Positions 34,293 to 42,416 of a stretch of 64,000 nucleotides of DNA are shown here, one piece after another (within the stretch, counting starts at the first letter, position 1; each line of letters starts with the position of its first letter). The stretch spans positions 3,038,001-3,102,000 of the forward strand of contig CAVUHL010000003.1 of NCBI GenBank assembly GCA_963741305.1. Reading direction: 5' to 3'. This DNA comes from DATMER01 sp963741305. GTDB taxonomy: Bacteria > Acidobacteriota > Thermoanaerobaculia > Multivoradales > UBA5704. Below the pieces are notes generated by a model. That model had not been told where the DNA came from. It did not search any database and saw only the letters and a program-made list of their open reading frames with translations. Position numbers and translations under genes: made by a program.

Positions 34293-36545
34293 ATGAACGA
34301 GATTCCCGAGAGCCTGAAGCTCGGCGGCCTGGAAGTCGAAATCCCTGAGGCAGCGCAGAAGCTGGGCAACCTCGCGCTGAGCCGTACCACCTTCGCCCAG
34401 GCTGGCGACACCGTCCGGATCCCGCCGCTCGACCTAACCGGAGGGGCCGACCTCCCTGTCGGCCTCCCTCTCGGCGATACTGTCTTCACCCTGGGAGGTA
34501 GCGCTCGTCTGGAAACCGTGATCTTCAACGGGCCCGCGGATCAGGATCCGGACCAGATCCTGGAGCCCGTGGCCGGCCGGGCATGGCTGAAGCACACGCT
34601 TGCGGTTGGCATCCAGGGCTCGACAGGCGGTCAGGTCGGCGGCCTGGAGTTCGGGCTCGAAGGCGATCTGGGCGCCAGCCTGCTGCAGTACCGCTCACAC
34701 CGGCCGGACGAGCCGGTCGTGCAAGCCCTCGTAGCCGACCTCCTGAGCTACCGCCTGCCGTTCCGCCTGGAGGATGTCCGCGACCTGAACGAAGGCGAGG
34801 TTCTGGCCTTCACGGTACGCGGCAAGCTGGCCCTGCACGCAAGGCTGACCTGGGCCGATGCCCTGTCCGCGGCCCTGTCCTCCCTGGACGAAAGGCTCGG
34901 AGTCATCGGGGTCTCGGCGATCCAGGTGGACCTCGGCGCATCGATTGGAGTGAACCTGGCGCTGGAGGACGACTACCGCCTGGTCTTCCGAGGCTTGCCA
35001 GGCAGTACGCGAATCGAGCTTCGTAAAGCCCGGGGGCGGAGCGCGGGAGTCGCCGCCACGCTCGGAGTCGCAGCCGGCGTGGCCGATCCCGGGGCACTGC
35101 AGGGCGCTCTGGCCATGTACGTTCAAGGACGCCTCGGCCAGTCCTGGGCACGCGTCGAGGAGCTGATCTCGCGGATCGACTCTGCCCAGAGCCTGGAAGC
35201 CCTGTCGCCGGAGCACCGCGAGCTTGCCGAGAAGATCGGCGCGCGCCTCGGCCTGACCGACCTGCGCGAGGAATGGCAACAGCTCAAGACGCGGCTCGAC
35301 GGCCTTCCCAACGATCTCGCACAGCGGCTGGAGCAGGCGCTGACGGCGCGGATCAAGGCCGAGGTGGTCCTGGAGTACGGCCGCGTCTCCTCGGAGCAAG
35401 CGGTGCTTGCCTGCGAATTGGACGCGGAGCCGCTCGCCCGCCATCACGGCGACCTTCTGAAAGGAAATCTGGCGGGTCTGCTCGACCGGCTCTCCGCCGG
35501 AGCGGACGGCTATCGACTGATCGAATATCTCAAGACCACGAGGATCACCAAGCGGCTCTCGTTCGGAATCTCGATCGGTCTCGGCAGGTGGGCCGCCTCG
35601 GGCAGGGACGAGGTGCTGCGCGAATGGGAGCGCCAGGCCGTCCTCAACGACGAGCGCGAACGCCGGAGCTTCACCGGCCGGCGCACTTACAAGGCCGCCT
35701 GGGGAGGAAAGACGTTCCAGTACGCCTTCGGCCTCGCCGGTGCGATGGAAAGGTTTTCCGCCGGCCGCGCCGCGCACGCCAACGAGCTCGACTACTCGCT
35801 CTCCTTCGGCTGGAGCTGGCAGGAGCCCCTGACGCCGGCCGTGCTCGCAGAGGCGTTCGACCTCGCAAACGTCTGGAAGATCCTCGCCCAGAGAGACAAC
35901 GACGCCAACCTCAACGAAGTGCTCACGAGCGTGCACGGGCCGGCCCTGATCGAGGTGGAGCTGAAGGTCTCGGATGCCGGTGTCCGCTCCCTGCTGGCCG
36001 CGCCGGACCGGGCTTTCGAAGAAGCCTGGATCGAGGCCATGGCGGCGGCCCTGCCGCGAGTCCCCTTGCCGCCCAAGACGTTCCGCACCCGTGTGGGAGA
36101 CCGCGTGACGGTCTATGGCCGGGCCGCCCGTTTCGCTTTCAGCGGCGAATCGGAGGCCGCGGCCATCGCCGGAAGGGTCGACTACAACCCCGGGGAGGAT
36201 CCTGCCTCGCTCAATCAGTTGCAGAAGATCGACCGCGGGGCCAACCCATCCGGAGGGCTCCCCGACCTGAGCCTGGCAGTTCTTTGGACTTCCAGCACCT
36301 CGAGCACGGGGCCGGCCGGCCGCTGCCGGAGAGCCAAGGACGCCTTGGACGACCTCGCCGAGGCCATCAGCCGCCAGCGGGAGCCGGATCAGATCGAGCG
36401 CACCTTCGTCCGGATCGAAGACCTGATCACCAGGCCCTACGAATGCCGCCTGCTCGGCCGGGTGGTGGCCACTCTGGCCAAGCCTGCCGAGGTCGTCAAG
36501 AGCTTGAGGGTGACTCCGGAGGATGGGGTCGCGATCCTCCTCTAA
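34293..36545 (+). CDS. Unrecognised large protein (750 aa)
   Basis: ATG 34293 follows AGGAGG by seven bases. There is no signal peptide or transmembrane helix. The N-terminal 260 residues are strand-rich (TVRIPPLDLTGGADLPVGLPLGDTVFTLGGSARLETVIF, LFRGLPGSTRIELRKARG-like), the middle (about 290-350) is helical and probably coiled (ARVEELISRIDSAQSLEALSPEHRELAEKIGARLGL), and the rest alternates. Repeated short pieces such as 'FGISIGLGRWAASG' and 'FQYAFGLAGAMERFSAG' suggest amphipathic strands. I do not recognise any family. Codon use is typical of the chromosome, so it is likely a genuine native gene. A TetR-type operator pair follows directly downstream. Confidence 0.7.
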   Translation: MNEIPESLKLGGLEVEIPEAAQKLGNLALSRTTFAQAGDTVRIPPLDLTGGADLPVGLPLGDTVFTLGGSARLETVIFNGPADQDPDQILEPVAGRAWLKHTLAVGIQGSTGGQVGGLEFGLEGDLGASLLQYRSHRPDEPVVQALVADLLSYRLPFRLEDVRDLNEGEVLAFTVRGKLALHARLTWADALSAALSSLDERLGVIGVSAIQVDLGASIGVNLALEDDYRLVFRGLPGSTRIELRKARGRSAGVAATLGVAAGVADPGALQGALAMYVQGRLGQSWARVEELISRIDSAQSLEALSPEHRELAEKIGARLGLTDLREEWQQLKTRLDGLPNDLAQRLEQALTARIKAEVVLEYGRVSSEQAVLACELDAEPLARHHGDLLKGNLAGLLDRLSAGADGYRLIEYLKTTRITKRLSFGISIGLGRWAASGRDEVLREWERQAVLNDERERRSFTGRRTYKAAWGGKTFQYAFGLAGAMERFSAGRAAHANELDYSLSFGWSWQEPLTPAVLAEAFDLANVWKILAQRDNDANLNEVLTSVHGPALIEVELKVSDAGVRSLLAAPDRAFEEAWIEAMAAALPRVPLPPKTFRTRVGDRVTVYGRAARFAFSGESEAAAIAGRVDYNPGEDPASLNQLQKIDRGANPSGGLPDLSLAVLWTSSTSSTGPAGRCRRAKDALDDLAEAISRQREPDQIERTFVRIEDLITRPYECRLLGRVVATLAKPAEVVKSLRVTPEDGVAILL

Positions 36546-36546
36546 C

Positions 36547-36615
36547 TTGAACTCGTTCAAAATACCCCTTGACACCCGGGAGTACTGCGCTTAACCTCTT
36601 CTTGAACGCGTTCAA
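36547..36615 (+). promoter_or_regulatory. Promoter flanked by two palindromic operators
   Basis: Two 14-bp palindromes of the form TTGAAC-N-CGTTCAA lie at 36547-36560 and 36602-36615. Between them are TTGACA (36569-36574) and TAACCT (36592-36597) with a 17-bp spacer, a good sigma-70-type promoter. The second palindrome would cover the start of transcription. The symmetry is typical of TetR-family operators, and the double site suggests tight repression of the gene at 36645 and its followers. No TetR gene is in the window. Confidence 0.75.
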
Positions 36616-36644
36616 AAGGAACGCGGCGAAAGAAGGGAGAGGCG

Positions 36645-37550
36645 ATGAAGGTCGTAATCCCAGGCGGTACCGGCCAGGTCGGCACCCTGCTCGCCCGAAA
36701 GTTCCGTGCGGACGGCCACGAGGCCGTGGTCTTCGGCCGCTCGCAGAGAGATTGGGCTGGGGCGATCGACGGCTCGGACGTCGTGATCAACCTCGCGGGC
36801 CGCTCCGTGAACTGCCGCTACACGAAGAAGAACCGGGACGAGATCCTCAACTCCCGCGTTTCGAGCGTGCGCGCTGTCGGGCAGGCCATCCGGGACGCGA
36901 AGCGTCCTCCCGCTGTCTGGCTGCAAGCGAGCACGGCAACCATCTACTCCCACAGGTATGATGCGCCCAACGACGAGAAGTCCGGCCTGATCGGAGGCTC
37001 GGAGCCCGGCGCGCCCGAGTCCTGGCGCTTCAGCATCGACGTGGCCACGGCCTGGGAGAGGGCCCTCGACGAGGAAGCGACTCCCGGGACACGCAAGGTG
37101 AAGCTCCGCTCGGCCATGATCATGAGCCCGGACTCCGGCGGCATCTTCAACACCCTGCTGACGCTGGTGCGCCTCGGGCTCGGCGGCACGGTCGGCGACG
37201 GCAGGCAGTATGTCTCCTGGATTCATGAGATCGACTTCATCCGGGCTGTCTACTGGCTGATCGATCGGGAGCACTTGGCAGGCGCGGTAAACCTGGCGTC
37301 CCCGGAACCGCTGCCCCACAAGGAGTTCATGGCGGTCTTGAGACAGGCCTGGGGCGCTCCCTTCGGGCTGTCGGGGACGAAATGGATGCTGGAGATCGCC
37401 GCGGTCCTGCACCGCACCGAGTCGGAGCTGATCCTCAAGAGCCGGCGGGTGGTGCCGGGCCGGCTGCTCGAGGATGGGTTTTACTTTCAATACCCGGAAT
37501 GGCCGAATGCTGCCAGGGAGCTGTGTGGGCGGCGGAGAAAGGTCCAATGA
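36645..37550 (+). CDS. TIGR01777-type NAD(P)-dependent epimerase/dehydratase-like protein
   Basis: MKVVIPGGTGQVGTLLARKF is a Rossmann nucleotide-binding start (GGTGQVG). DVVINLAGRSVNCRYTKKNRDEILNSRVSSVRAVGQAI matches the YfcH/SulA-like branch of the short-chain reductase superfamily, with a C-terminal DUF1731-like part (HKEFMAVLRQAWGAPFGLSGTKWMLEIAAVLHRTESELILKSRRVVPGRLLEDGF). The 301-residue length fits. The reaction is unknown. The gene follows a promoter with two palindromic operators and overlaps the next gene by four bases, so the run 36645-39507 is probably one regulated operon. Confidence 0.85.
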   Translation: MKVVIPGGTGQVGTLLARKFRADGHEAVVFGRSQRDWAGAIDGSDVVINLAGRSVNCRYTKKNRDEILNSRVSSVRAVGQAIRDAKRPPAVWLQASTATIYSHRYDAPNDEKSGLIGGSEPGAPESWRFSIDVATAWERALDEEATPGTRKVKLRSAMIMSPDSGGIFNTLLTLVRLGLGGTVGDGRQYVSWIHEIDFIRAVYWLIDREHLAGAVNLASPEPLPHKEFMAVLRQAWGAPFGLSGTKWMLEIAAVLHRTESELILKSRRVVPGRLLEDGFYFQYPEWPNAARELCGRRRKVQ

Positions 37551-38782
37551 CAATGTCTCGCAGTCTCGCGGTAAAGGTTACCGTGTCCTCGATGCTTCTT
37601 CTCGTGCTCGGGCTCGGCGTGGCGGAGCGGAACAGCATTCCCGCGCTCATCGCGGCTCTACAGAAGGACCCGGTCTCCAGTTTCGAGGCCGCGCATGCGT
37701 TGGGCGGCCTCGGTGCGGAGGCGCGCCCGGCCGTGCCCGCTCTGATCGGAATGCTGCGCAGCGGCGATCACGATCGGACGGAAGTTGCCACATTCGTCCT
37801 CGCGCGCATCGCGCCGGATCCGTCGGTCGAGGCCGCTGTCCCAATTCTGATGGAGACCGTGCGCGGTTCCGGCAAGGGTTGGGTTGCCGAGTTCAACGCG
37901 GCGGTTGCCCTGCGCAAGCTCGGCCGCGATGAATATGAGCTCTTCACCATTCTCCGGGACGGCACGAGCCTCAGCCTCATGATCCCTCTCCTGGAAGGCG
38001 GCAAGCCCCTGAACCGTCTCCATGTCTGCGAGGCCCTGATGCTATCCGGTCCGCCACGGCGGGACTTCCTCGATCTTCTCCGCAAGACGGCCGCGAAAGA
38101 TCCCGACGCCCGGGTGCGCGAGGCCGCGCTCGAGGCGCTCCGCGCGGTGGGCGCAGCCGAGAAAGTTGCCATGCCGGACGAAGCTCCCAAGGCGCTCCCC
38201 TCGCTGCCGCCCGAGCTCGCCGAGGCAGGCCAGGCTGTGATCGAGTCGCAGAGGACGCTCGATCAGTACGACAGGATGACCGGGCTGAGATTGTTGGGCG
38301 GTACCCGCGAAGACGATTCGGTGACGATCGATTTCTTCAGCACGAGAGGAATCACCAGCAATGGCGCCGTCAGAATGGTCCGGAAGGGCAGCCGCTGGGT
38401 TCAAGATTCGATCTCGGATTACCCCGGGTACAGCGAGCCCGGCATCGATGACTCCACGCCCCTTGGGCTCAGAGAGACGGCCGCCCTCGCCCTGCTCAAG
38501 GCGGTGGCCGCCGGCCAGACCTATCATTGGCTCAAGACCTCGCCCTCGACCTACGCCGACTCTCTCGCAAAGCTGGATCTTCCGGCCCAGACGCCCGGCT
38601 ATGCCATCACCCTCACGGCGGGCGCAAAGTCAAACGGCATCCATCATGCCTGGTCGGCCGAGGCGCATCCCGTGGACTACCCGGAGACGGGCGTCCATTC
38701 CTATTACATCGACGAGCGGGGGGTCATCCTTCAATCCGACACGCGAGGCCTGCCCCTGGCGCTCGAGATGCCGGAGCACTGA
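37547..38782 (+). CDS. HEAT-repeat protein with pilin-like C-terminal domain
   Basis: ATG 37547 overlaps the epimerase stop. The 411-residue product has a hydrophobic N-terminal segment (VTVSSMLLLVLGLGVA), then HEAT-type helical repeats (SIPALIAALQKDPVSSFEAAHALGGLGAEARPAVPALIGMLRSGDHDRTEVATFVLARIA and similar). The C-terminal 150 residues include YADSLAKLDLPAQTPGYAITLTAG...SYYIDERGVILQSDTRG, similar to the globular part of type II secretion pseudopilin-like proteins. HEAT repeats bind proteins, so it may be an exported scaffold. Function unknown. Confidence 0.7.
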   Translation: MTMSRSLAVKVTVSSMLLLVLGLGVAERNSIPALIAALQKDPVSSFEAAHALGGLGAEARPAVPALIGMLRSGDHDRTEVATFVLARIAPDPSVEAAVPILMETVRGSGKGWVAEFNAAVALRKLGRDEYELFTILRDGTSLSLMIPLLEGGKPLNRLHVCEALMLSGPPRRDFLDLLRKTAAKDPDARVREAALEALRAVGAAEKVAMPDEAPKALPSLPPELAEAGQAVIESQRTLDQYDRMTGLRLLGGTREDDSVTIDFFSTRGITSNGAVRMVRKGSRWVQDSISDYPGYSEPGIDDSTPLGLRETAALALLKAVAAGQTYHWLKTSPSTYADSLAKLDLPAQTPGYAITLTAGAKSNGIHHAWSAEAHPVDYPETGVHSYYIDERGVILQSDTRGLPLALEMPEH

Positions 38783-38784
38783 TC

Positions 38785-39507
38785 ATGCGATTCCCCAAGG
38801 TCCATGGAATCATCCGACGGAGGCTGCTCGTCAACTTCAGGGTGGAGCCGGATGTGATCCAGCGGCATCTGCCGGCGCCGTTCCGGCCGAAGCTCCACGA
38901 CGGCCAAGCCATCGCGGGCATCTGCCTCATCCGCCTTGAAAACATCCGGCCCAAGCGCGTGCCGCGGATCCTGGGTCTTTCCAGCGAGAACGCGGCGCAC
39001 CGGATCGCAGTCGTCTGGGAGGACAGCGGCGAAATGCGCGAAGGCGTCTACATCCCCCGGCGGGACACGAGCTCTCTGAGCAATCACTGCGCCGGCGGCT
39101 GCGTCTTTCCCGGTGAACATCACATGGCGAAGTTTGAGGTAATCGACGACGGCGACCGCATCGAGCTGCACATGCGCGCCGCGGACGAAGGCGCTCAGGT
39201 CGATGTCATCGGCCATGTCGCGCAGGACCTGCCCGAGGATTCGATCTTTCGAACCGTGAACGATGCGTCATCCTTTTTCGAGCCGGGGGCGCTGGGTTAC
39301 TCGGTCACGGCTGACGCCCGCCGGCTGGACGGAGTCTTGCTCAAGACGCACTCCTGGGCGGTGACGCCGCTCGCGATCGAAGAGGCATCCTCCAGCTACT
39401 TTTCCGACGAAGCCCTGTTTCCGCCTGGAAGCATCGCATTCGACTGCGCCCTGCTGATGCGCGACATCGCGCACGAGTGGCACGCCGCGGAAGACATGTA
39501 CGTCTAG
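38785..39507 (+). CDS. DUF2071 family protein (acetoacetate-decarboxylase-like fold)
   Basis: ATG 38785 lies two bases after the previous stop. The 240-residue product reads RRRLLVNFRVEPDVIQRHLPAPFRPKLHDGQAIAGICLIRLENIRP, the typical beginning of DUF2071 proteins, then EGVYIPRRDTSS and HMAKFEVIDDGDRIELHM. Members share the acetoacetate-decarboxylase fold, but their reactions are mostly unknown. Third gene of the operator-controlled run. The stop overlaps that of the convergent minus-strand gene. Confidence 0.8.
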   Translation: MRFPKVHGIIRRRLLVNFRVEPDVIQRHLPAPFRPKLHDGQAIAGICLIRLENIRPKRVPRILGLSSENAAHRIAVVWEDSGEMREGVYIPRRDTSSLSNHCAGGCVFPGEHHMAKFEVIDDGDRIELHMRAADEGAQVDVIGHVAQDLPEDSIFRTVNDASSFFEPGALGYSVTADARRLDGVLLKTHSWAVTPLAIEEASSSYFSDEALFPPGSIAFDCALLMRDIAHEWHAAEDMYV

Positions 39508-40261
39508 TGGTGGCTGTCGTGCCCGTACTTCTTGAGCGCTTCTTCGAGCGGGAGCTTCCGCACTCGTAGCCGGCTGTCGGCGATCTTTTCGGCGCCGTAG
39601 GGGTCGATGTTGTCGACCTCATACTTCTCGCCTTTCAGGTCTACGATCAGCACATCGTAGGTAAAGGCGGTGTCGGTGGTCGCCCGCAGCCAGTGGATGT
39701 TGTTCTTTTCGTCCGAAAAATCGAGGAGTGGCTGCCGACGCGGGCGAGGTGATCGACCGTCGGCTCGATGACCATGTGCGTGCCGTCTTCCTCGATCTTT
39801 TCGTAGTGCCGTAGCCGGAGCTCGCCCTTGAGCACGTAGTGGCAGGAAACCATGTTCCGGTGGCCGTGCGGAATGATGGCGCGGTCCTTCCTCATCCCGA
39901 AAATCTTGCTGTAGAACGCGAGGTTGTCCGGCACCCCTTCGAGCTGCGGGAACTTCACCCATTTCGTGTTGACGCCGAGGTCGGGATACTCGAAGCCCTG
40001 GGTAAGCTTGTCGAAGTCGATCCGGGCGAGCAGCTCTTCCAGGCTGACGTGGTCAAACAGCTCGGCGAGCTTCACCTGCCACTGGCCGGGCGTGATCTTC
40101 CCCGCCTGGAGGTCCAGGCTCATCTCGTGGAGGCCCTTGAGCCAATGGTCGGTGACGGGCTTCACCGAGTCGGCGAAGGCGTCCGTCGTGAAGAGCGTGC
40201 GGAAGAGGGCGTAGGAGGCGATGCTGCCGACCAGGGACTTGGAGAACTCTCGCCGGTTCAT
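39504..40261 (-). pseudogene. Tat-exported cupin-like protein gene with a one-base frameshift
   Basis: MNRREFSKSLVGSIASYALFRTLFTTDAFA is a twin-arginine signal (RREFSKSL). The mature part holds HGHRNMVSCHYVLKGELRLRHYEKIEEDGTHMVIEPTVD, a cupin-type barrel with likely metal His residues. At the run of five T (minus strand, about 39714-39718) the frame changes: ARVGSHSSIF then continues in the next frame as SDEKNNIHWLRATTDTAFTYDVLIVDLKGEKYEVDNIDPYG to the stop at 39504. One added T would rejoin it as about 252 codons. It is either a recent null mutation or a homopolymer sequencing error. It is the last gene of the lpxC operon, three bases after it. Confidence 0.75.
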
Positions 40262-40264
40262 GAC

Positions 40265-41557
40265 CTATTTTCCTACGATCTCCCTGAGAAGAGCAATGTT
40301 GTCCCGGTGACCGGTCAGGTGGGCGGTCACCTTGCCCCGGATGGGATAGCCGAGCAGATAGAGGTCGCCCACGATGTCGAGGATCTTGTGGCGGACGAAC
40401 TCGTCCGGGAAGCGCAGGTCGGTGTTGATGACCTCGTCCTCGCCCACCAGGATGAAGTTGTCGAGCCGGCCGCCTGAGCCCAGGCCAAGCTCGTTCATCA
40501 TCTTGAGGTCCTTCATGAAACCGAAGGTGCGGGCCGGCGAGATCTCTTTCTTGTAGGCCTCGGGCGAGGAGAGCGTGAAGTCGTAGCTCTGCTCCCCCAC
40601 CGGCGGCGGATAGCGCAGCAGGTAGGAGACCGAGAACTCCTCGGCCGGCTCGATGGCGAGCACCTTTTCCCCGCTCCCGCGGACTTCGTAGCGCCGGTCG
40701 ATCACCACCTCGCGCTCGGGCTCTTCCTGCTCCGCGATCCCCACCTCTTCAAGGAGCTTGCAGAACTCCAGGGCCGAGCCGTCCAGGACCGGGATCTCGC
40801 GGTGCACCTTGATCAGGAGGTTGCCCACCCGGTTCGCGTGCAGTGCGGAGAGCAGGTGCTCGATGGTGCGGATGCTCTCCCCTTCGCCTGAGAGGGTCGT
40901 CGCGTAGTCGGTCTCGGCCACGGCCTGGACGTGCGCCGGGATCTCGACGCCCGCGGGGAGGGTCACGAAGTGAATGCCGCTGTTCGCGGGCAGAGGCTGA
41001 AGGATCAGGCCCGTGCGCTGCCCGGAATGGAGCCCCAGGCCGTAGATCACGGTGGAGTGCCCGATGGTGCGCTGGCGGCGGCCGGTCTCTTTGAGCAGCG
41101 GCAGCTCCGGAGCGGCAAGGAAGCGCCGCTCGCCTTGGCGGTCGCGCGGCAGGCCCGGGGCCATGCCCGAGACGCCAGCTTCCAGAAGAGAGCGCCGATA
41201 GGAAAGGGCTCCGTTGGCAGCGTCCACCGCCCGCTTGTAGGAGAGCGGCTTTTCCAGGTAGTCGAACGCTCCCATCTTGATCGCGCTGACCGCGGTGGAT
41301 GCGGAGCCGTGGCCCGACATCATGACCACCGCGGCCGCGGGATCGGTCTCGCGCAGGGCCTGGAGGGTTTCCAGGCCGTCGCGGTCGGCGAGCCAGATGT
41401 CGAGGAAGACTACGGCGGGCTGTTTCTCCTGGTAGAGCGACAGGGCCTCTTCACCGCTGGTGGTGGTGAGGGTTGCGTAGCCCTCATCCGAGAGGATCCC
41501 TCCAAGCGTGGAGAGGATACCGGGCTCGTCGTCGACGATCAGGATCAGGTCGGACAC
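40265..41557 (-). CDS. lpxC: Response-regulator receiver domain fused to LpxC deacetylase
   Basis: GTG 41557 starts a 430-residue protein. Residues 1-125 are a complete receiver domain: DD at 9-10, phospho-acceptor D53 in FLDIWLADRDG, VVMMSGHG and YLEKPL. From about 160 comes LpxC: IGHSTVIYGLGLHSGQ, SIRTIEHLLSALHANRVGNLLIKV (zinc His and general-base Glu), PVLDGSALEF, HKILDIVGD (zinc His and Asp) and GHRDNIALL (catalytic His). LpxC removes the acetyl group from UDP-3-O-acyl-GlcNAc, the committed step of lipid A synthesis. The fusion suggests phosphorylation control of an essential enzyme. No sensor kinase is nearby. It lies between a small upstream gene (7 bp away) and the Tat-cupin gene (3 bp). 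Confidence 0.92.
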   Translation of the reverse strand: MSDLILIVDDEPGILSTLGGILSDEGYATLTTTSGEEALSLYQEKQPAVVFLDIWLADRDGLETLQALRETDPAAAVVMMSGHGSASTAVSAIKMGAFDYLEKPLSYKRAVDAANGALSYRRSLLEAGVSGMAPGLPRDRQGERRFLAAPELPLLKETGRRQRTIGHSTVIYGLGLHSGQRTGLILQPLPANSGIHFVTLPAGVEIPAHVQAVAETDYATTLSGEGESIRTIEHLLSALHANRVGNLLIKVHREIPVLDGSALEFCKLLEEVGIAEQEEPEREVVIDRRYEVRGSGEKVLAIEPAEEFSVSYLLRYPPPVGEQSYDFTLSSPEAYKKEISPARTFGFMKDLKMMNELGLGSGGRLDNFILVGEDEVINTDLRFPDEFVRHKILDIVGDLYLLGYPIRGKVTAHLTGHRDNIALLREIVGK

Positions 41558-41564
41558 GGGATCC

Positions 41565-41795
41565 CTACCAGGCCGCGTCGGGTGATACGGGCGGGTTCTC
41601 CGGGTGCTCGCCGGTCTCGATCTCCCGGAGGAGCTGCGCCGGGCTCTCTTTGACTTCGAGGCGGTTGCCCGCGGCGAGCAGGACTTCGCTCCCCTCCCGG
41701 GGCTCGCCCGGGACGCGGTCGAGGATGGCGGCGATCTGTGCGGAGTGAAGGTTCGCGTTTCGGCCGTCGAGGGTGGTTGCGCTGATCCAAGCCAT
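41565..41795 (-). CDS. Small FlbD-like protein (76 aa)
   Basis: MAWISATTLDGRNANLHSAQIAAILDRVPGEPREGSEVLLAAGNRLEVKESPAQLLREIE has the layout of FlbD-type small proteins (start strand, I/V-N-x-x-x-I, P...G..V.LA.G..L.V.ES). It is weakly similar only. It is the first gene of the operon with RR-LpxC and Tat-cupin. No purine-rich ribosome-binding site precedes ATG 41795 (the upstream bases are CCCCCC), so leaderless translation or another start is possible. The 21-bp repeat array begins only about 26 bp upstream. Confidence 0.55.
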   Translation of the reverse strand: MAWISATTLDGRNANLHSAQIAAILDRVPGEPREGSEVLLAAGNRLEVKESPAQLLREIETGEHPENPPVSPDAAW

Positions 41796-41820
41796 GGGGG
41801 GCAGGGTATCACGGGGGCGC

Positions 41821-42047
41821 GCTCGGGCAACTTCCCGGACGACTTGGGCAGCTGCCCGGATGATTTGGGCAGCTGCCCGGATGACTTGGGCGGCTGCCCG
41901 GGTGATTTGGGCGGCTGCCCGGATGATTTGGGCAGCTACCCGGATGACTTGGGCAGCTGCCCGGATGACTTGGGCAGCTGCCCGGATGACTTGGGCAGCT
42001 GCCCGGATGACTTGGGCAGCTGCCCGGATGATTTGGGCAGCTGCCCG
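41821..42047. repeat. 21-bp tandem repeat array, block A (about 11 units)
   Basis: The unit is GATGA(C/T)TTGGGC(A/G)G then CTGCCCG, 21 bp with a 12-bp palindromic core GGGCAGCTGCCC. The first unit (GGGCAACTTCCCGGACGACTT) is degenerate, as expected at an array edge. All six reading frames are open because the unit lacks stop codons, but no start signals support coding. The block ends exactly at the left end of IS3 copy 1. Confidence 0.95.
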
Positions 42048-42101
42048 TGAAGTTGACCCGGTTTCGTGGACTCGTCATCCTTAGGGATAAGGAGTTCCAT
42101 G

Positions 42102-42416
42102 ATGGCAAGAGGTAGACCCCCGTATTCTTTCGAGTTCCGACGTCAGATGGTAGATTTGGTGCGGTCTGGCCGCACGCCGGAAGCCCTGTCTCGTGAGTAT
42201 GAACCGTCAGCTGATTCGATCCGGGCTTGGGTACGGCAGAGTGATCCGGAGGAGGGTCATCGCGAAGAGGGTTTGACGAGTGTCGAGCGTGAGGAGCTGA
42301 GCCGTTTGCGGCGTGAGAACCGGCGCCTGCAAGAAGAGCGAGATATCTTGTCAAAAGCCGCGGCCTGGTTTGCTCGGGAGACCGGATCGATCCCACCAAG
42401 GTCTTCAGATTCGTGA
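42102..42416 (+). CDS. IS3 transposase OrfA (copy 1)
   Basis: The 104-residue product MARGRPPYSFEFRRQMVDLVRSGRTPEALSREYEPSADSIRAWV begins with the helix-turn-helix of IS3 OrfA, followed by a leucine-zipper-like coiled coil (SVEREELSRLRRENRRLQEERDILSKAAAWFARE). AAGGAG lies seven bases before ATG 42102; ATG 42099 is also possible. orfB starts in the -1 frame with a four-base overlap. A TCAAAAGCC near 42349 could act as a slippery site to make an OrfAB fusion, since the -1 frame is open from there. Confidence 0.9.
   Translation: MARGRPPYSFEFRRQMVDLVRSGRTPEALSREYEPSADSIRAWVRQSDPEEGHREEGLTSVEREELSRLRRENRRLQEERDILSKAAAWFARETGSIPPRSSDS

Noticed and set aside
34695..36575. Minus-strand 626-residue frame opposite the 750-residue gene
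   Set aside because: No ribosome-binding site or protein-like features; the pl+us-strand gene has AGGAGG and better codon pattern. It is judged a high-GC shadow frame.
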